From positions 1-22,873 of IMG/VR virus record IMGVR_UViG_3300000101_000183: a DNA stretch of 22,873 bases. One strand, written 5' to 3'. The first letter of the stretch is position 1, and every line of letters starts with the position of its first letter. The notes below the pieces were generated by a model. It searched no databases and was not told where the DNA came from. It worked only from the letters and a program-made list of their open reading frames with translations. The translations under genes were made by a program, and so were the position numbers. This DNA comes from a virus. Of this stretch, positions 21,765-22,873 are shown one piece after another.

Positions 21765-21791
21765 TTACCCTCGTATAATTTACGGGGGTAA
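21765..21791 (+). terminator. Hairpin after the capsid gene
   Basis: Arms TTACCCTCGT (21765-21774) and ACGGGGGTAA (21782-21791) pair over 10 bp with one G-T wobble and a 7-base loop. It lies 24 bases after the capsid stop. No long T tract follows, so it may be a partial terminator or an mRNA-stabilising end rather than a full stop, in keeping with very high capsid expression. Confidence 0.65.
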
Positions 21792-21828
21792 CTATTACCT
21801 TTATTAAATTATTAAATCTTATTATATT

Positions 21829-22659
21829 ATGGCTAAACAAGCTACAGCAAAAAAAGTAGAGGTTGCACCTCAACCAATAGTAGAAACTAAAAAAGTGTCT
21901 ACACCAGTACAACCTACAGAACCAAAGTGGGAAATAAAAGACAGAAGCTATTACTTAGCTGGAAATGAAGAGCCTTTAACATTTAGACTTAAAGCTAGAC
22001 ATTCAAGATTAAAACCTTTGCTTTACTTTGATGAAGAGCAAGGTATTCAAAAAGAAATTAGATATGCAACTAATCAGCAATCTCCATTTGTACAAGATCA
22101 AAACGGAGAGGCTACATTAGGGCAAATTGTTTTTGAAAACGGTATATTATCTGTACCTAAACAAAAGCAAAATTTACAAAAACTATTATCATTATTCCAT
22201 CCTGACTTAAACAGTAAATATTACGAGTTTGATGCTCAAGAGGAAGCTAAAGATGATTTAGAAGATTTAGAACTAGAATTTGAAGCAATCTCCGCTGCAA
22301 GAACAATGGATGTTGATCAAGCAGAAGCAATATTACGAGTTGAAAAAGGCTCTGAAGTATCTTCTATGAGTTCTAAAGAAATAAAAAGAGATTTATATAT
22401 CTTTGCTAAAAGTAATCCAAGTTTGTTCATAGAACTAGCTAATGACGATAACGTTCATTTACGTAACGTAGCTATTAAAGCAACAGAAACTGGTATCATA
22501 ACTTTAAGCGGAGACAATAGGACATTCAACTGGGCTAGCAATAACAGAAAGTTAATGACTGTACCTTTTGATGAAAATCCTTATTCTGCTATGGCTGCCT
22601 ACTTTAAGACAGACGAAGGTATTGAAGTTTTAAAGTCAATAGAGAAAAAACTAAATTAA
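21829..22659 (+). CDS. Conserved virion-associated protein of unknown function
   Basis: 276 residues. The N-terminal 35 residues are low-complexity (MAKQATAKKVEVAPQPIVET..). A beta-rich domain follows (YYLAGNEEPLTFRLKARHSR, then LLYFDEEQGIQKEIRYATNQ, then QSPFVQDQNGEATLGQIVFE, then NGILSVPKQKQNLQKLLSLF). After this is an acidic helical hinge (EEAKDDLEDLELEFEAISAA) and a C-terminal alpha/beta part (KSNPSLFIELANDDNVHLRN). Proteins of this build directly after the capsid gene are familiar in marine Bacteroidota phages, from memory, but I know no function. A head-completion or head-decoration role would fit the position. The stop shares a TAATG with the next micro-ORF. Confidence 0.85.
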   Translation: MAKQATAKKVEVAPQPIVETKKVSTPVQPTEPKWEIKDRSYYLAGNEEPLTFRLKARHSRLKPLLYFDEEQGIQKEIRYATNQQSPFVQDQNGEATLGQIVFENGILSVPKQKQNLQKLLSLFHPDLNSKYYEFDAQEEAKDDLEDLELEFEAISAARTMDVDQAEAILRVEKGSEVSSMSSKEIKRDLYIFAKSNPSLFIELANDDNVHLRNVAIKATETGIITLSGDNRTFNWASNNRKLMTVPFDENPYSAMAAYFKTDEGIEVLKSIEKKLN

Positions 22660-22718
22660 TGTGTAATAATCAATATATGCCGGCTGTTAAAAGCGGTCGG
22701 CTATATTACAACAAGTAA
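22659..22718 (+). CDS. Putative 19-residue micro-ORF
   Basis: MCNNQYMPAVKSGRLYYNK, starting within TAATG at the end of the preceding gene, the same coupling used by several genes here. It ends 15 bases before the next ATG. Much of it overlaps an imperfect hairpin (22672-22707), so it could be either a microprotein or a structured leader. Confidence 0.35.
   Translation: MCNNQYMPAVKSGRLYYNK
22672..22707 (+). terminator. Imperfect hairpin between late genes
   Basis: AATATA (22672-22677) pairs with TATATT (22702-22707), and GCCG (22679-22682) with CGGC (22698-22701), with one bulged T. No T tract follows. It is more likely an mRNA processing or translation-control structure than a terminator. 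Confidence 0.35.
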
Positions 22719-22733
22719 CCTAAAAAAGTAAAA

Positions 22734-22873
22734 ATGGCTATAAACATAAACTCAGTTTATAAAGCTGTTCTAGTTGTTCTAGAGCAAGGAAAAAGAGGTG
22801 TTTTGACGCCAAATGAATTTAGCAAAATTGCCACTCAGGCACAGCAAGAAATATTTACTCAATATTTTGATGA
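22734..22873 (+). CDS. Partial conserved virion protein, cut by window edge
   Basis: 46 codons visible from ATG at 22734: MAININSVYKAVLVVLEQGK, then RGVLTPNEFSKIATQAQQEI, then FTQYFD. The pattern V(Y/L)..V......RG.(L/I)TP.EF......AQ.EIF..YF is the start of a structural protein common in marine phages, from memory, usually found a few genes after the capsid. Its function is uncertain, and a head-to-tail or internal virion role is likely. The gene continues beyond the window. Confidence 0.75.
   Translation, partial: MAININSVYKAVLVVLEQGKRGVLTPNEFSKIATQAQQEIFTQYFD

Noticed and set aside
1-22873. tRNA genes, CRISPR arrays, insertion sequences or integrase/attachment sites
   Set aside because: No tRNA-like cloverleaf, no regular direct repeats with spacers, and no transposase or integrase was seen on either strand by inspection.

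Overview
The window is part of the genome of a tailed double-stranded DNA phage. The host was probably a member of the Bacteroidota, and a marine flavobacterium-like host fits best. Grounds for this are AT-rich DNA, A-rich leaders without clear Shine-Dalgarno boxes, very tight gene packing with many TAATG stop/start overlaps, and a full head-assembly set (terminase, portal, scaffold, capsid). The phage identity is well supported. The host and habitat are inferred from style and from families remembered from marine phages, and no database search was possible.

Layout. Positions 1-1810 run leftward and hold very small genes of unknown function. Five copies of one 41-base promoter-like motif each sit 17 to 41 bases upstream of a small gene, and one of these genes appears broken by a one-base frameshift. 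Positions 1808-2264 are a noncoding divergence zone with a strongly A/C-skewed strand, a 42-base alternating purine-pyrimidine tract, and a hairpin element whose relative lies at 961-1004. From 2265 to the right edge all genes run rightward: a small basic protein; four fibre or appendage genes, the last ending in an S74 self-cleaving chaperone domain; a small fibre-associated protein; a GroEL-like chaperonin followed by a GroES-like cochaperonin; a winged-helix-like protein and small genes; a lysis block (small membrane protein, M15 peptidase, membrane/coiled-coil protein, 3TM holin) interrupted by four tiny, very basic proteins; a 201-residue protein that looks like two GroES folds in tandem; a small-terminase candidate, large terminase, portal, scaffold candidate, major capsid protein, a conserved unknown structural protein, a micro-ORF, and a partial virion gene cut by the window end.

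How it fits together. The rightward block is a late morphogenesis and lysis programme. TerL, portal, scaffold and capsid build and fill the head. The fibres recognise the cell. The chaperonin pair and the double-barrel Cpn10-like protein probably help fold capsid or fibre proteins. The M15 peptidase and holins open the cell. The leftward block is probably an early or regulatory region driven by its own repeated promoter. The most notable observations are the repeated promoter with its minigenes, the groEL-before-groES order together with a second, tandem Cpn10-like protein, and the unusual noncoding DNA at the strand switch.
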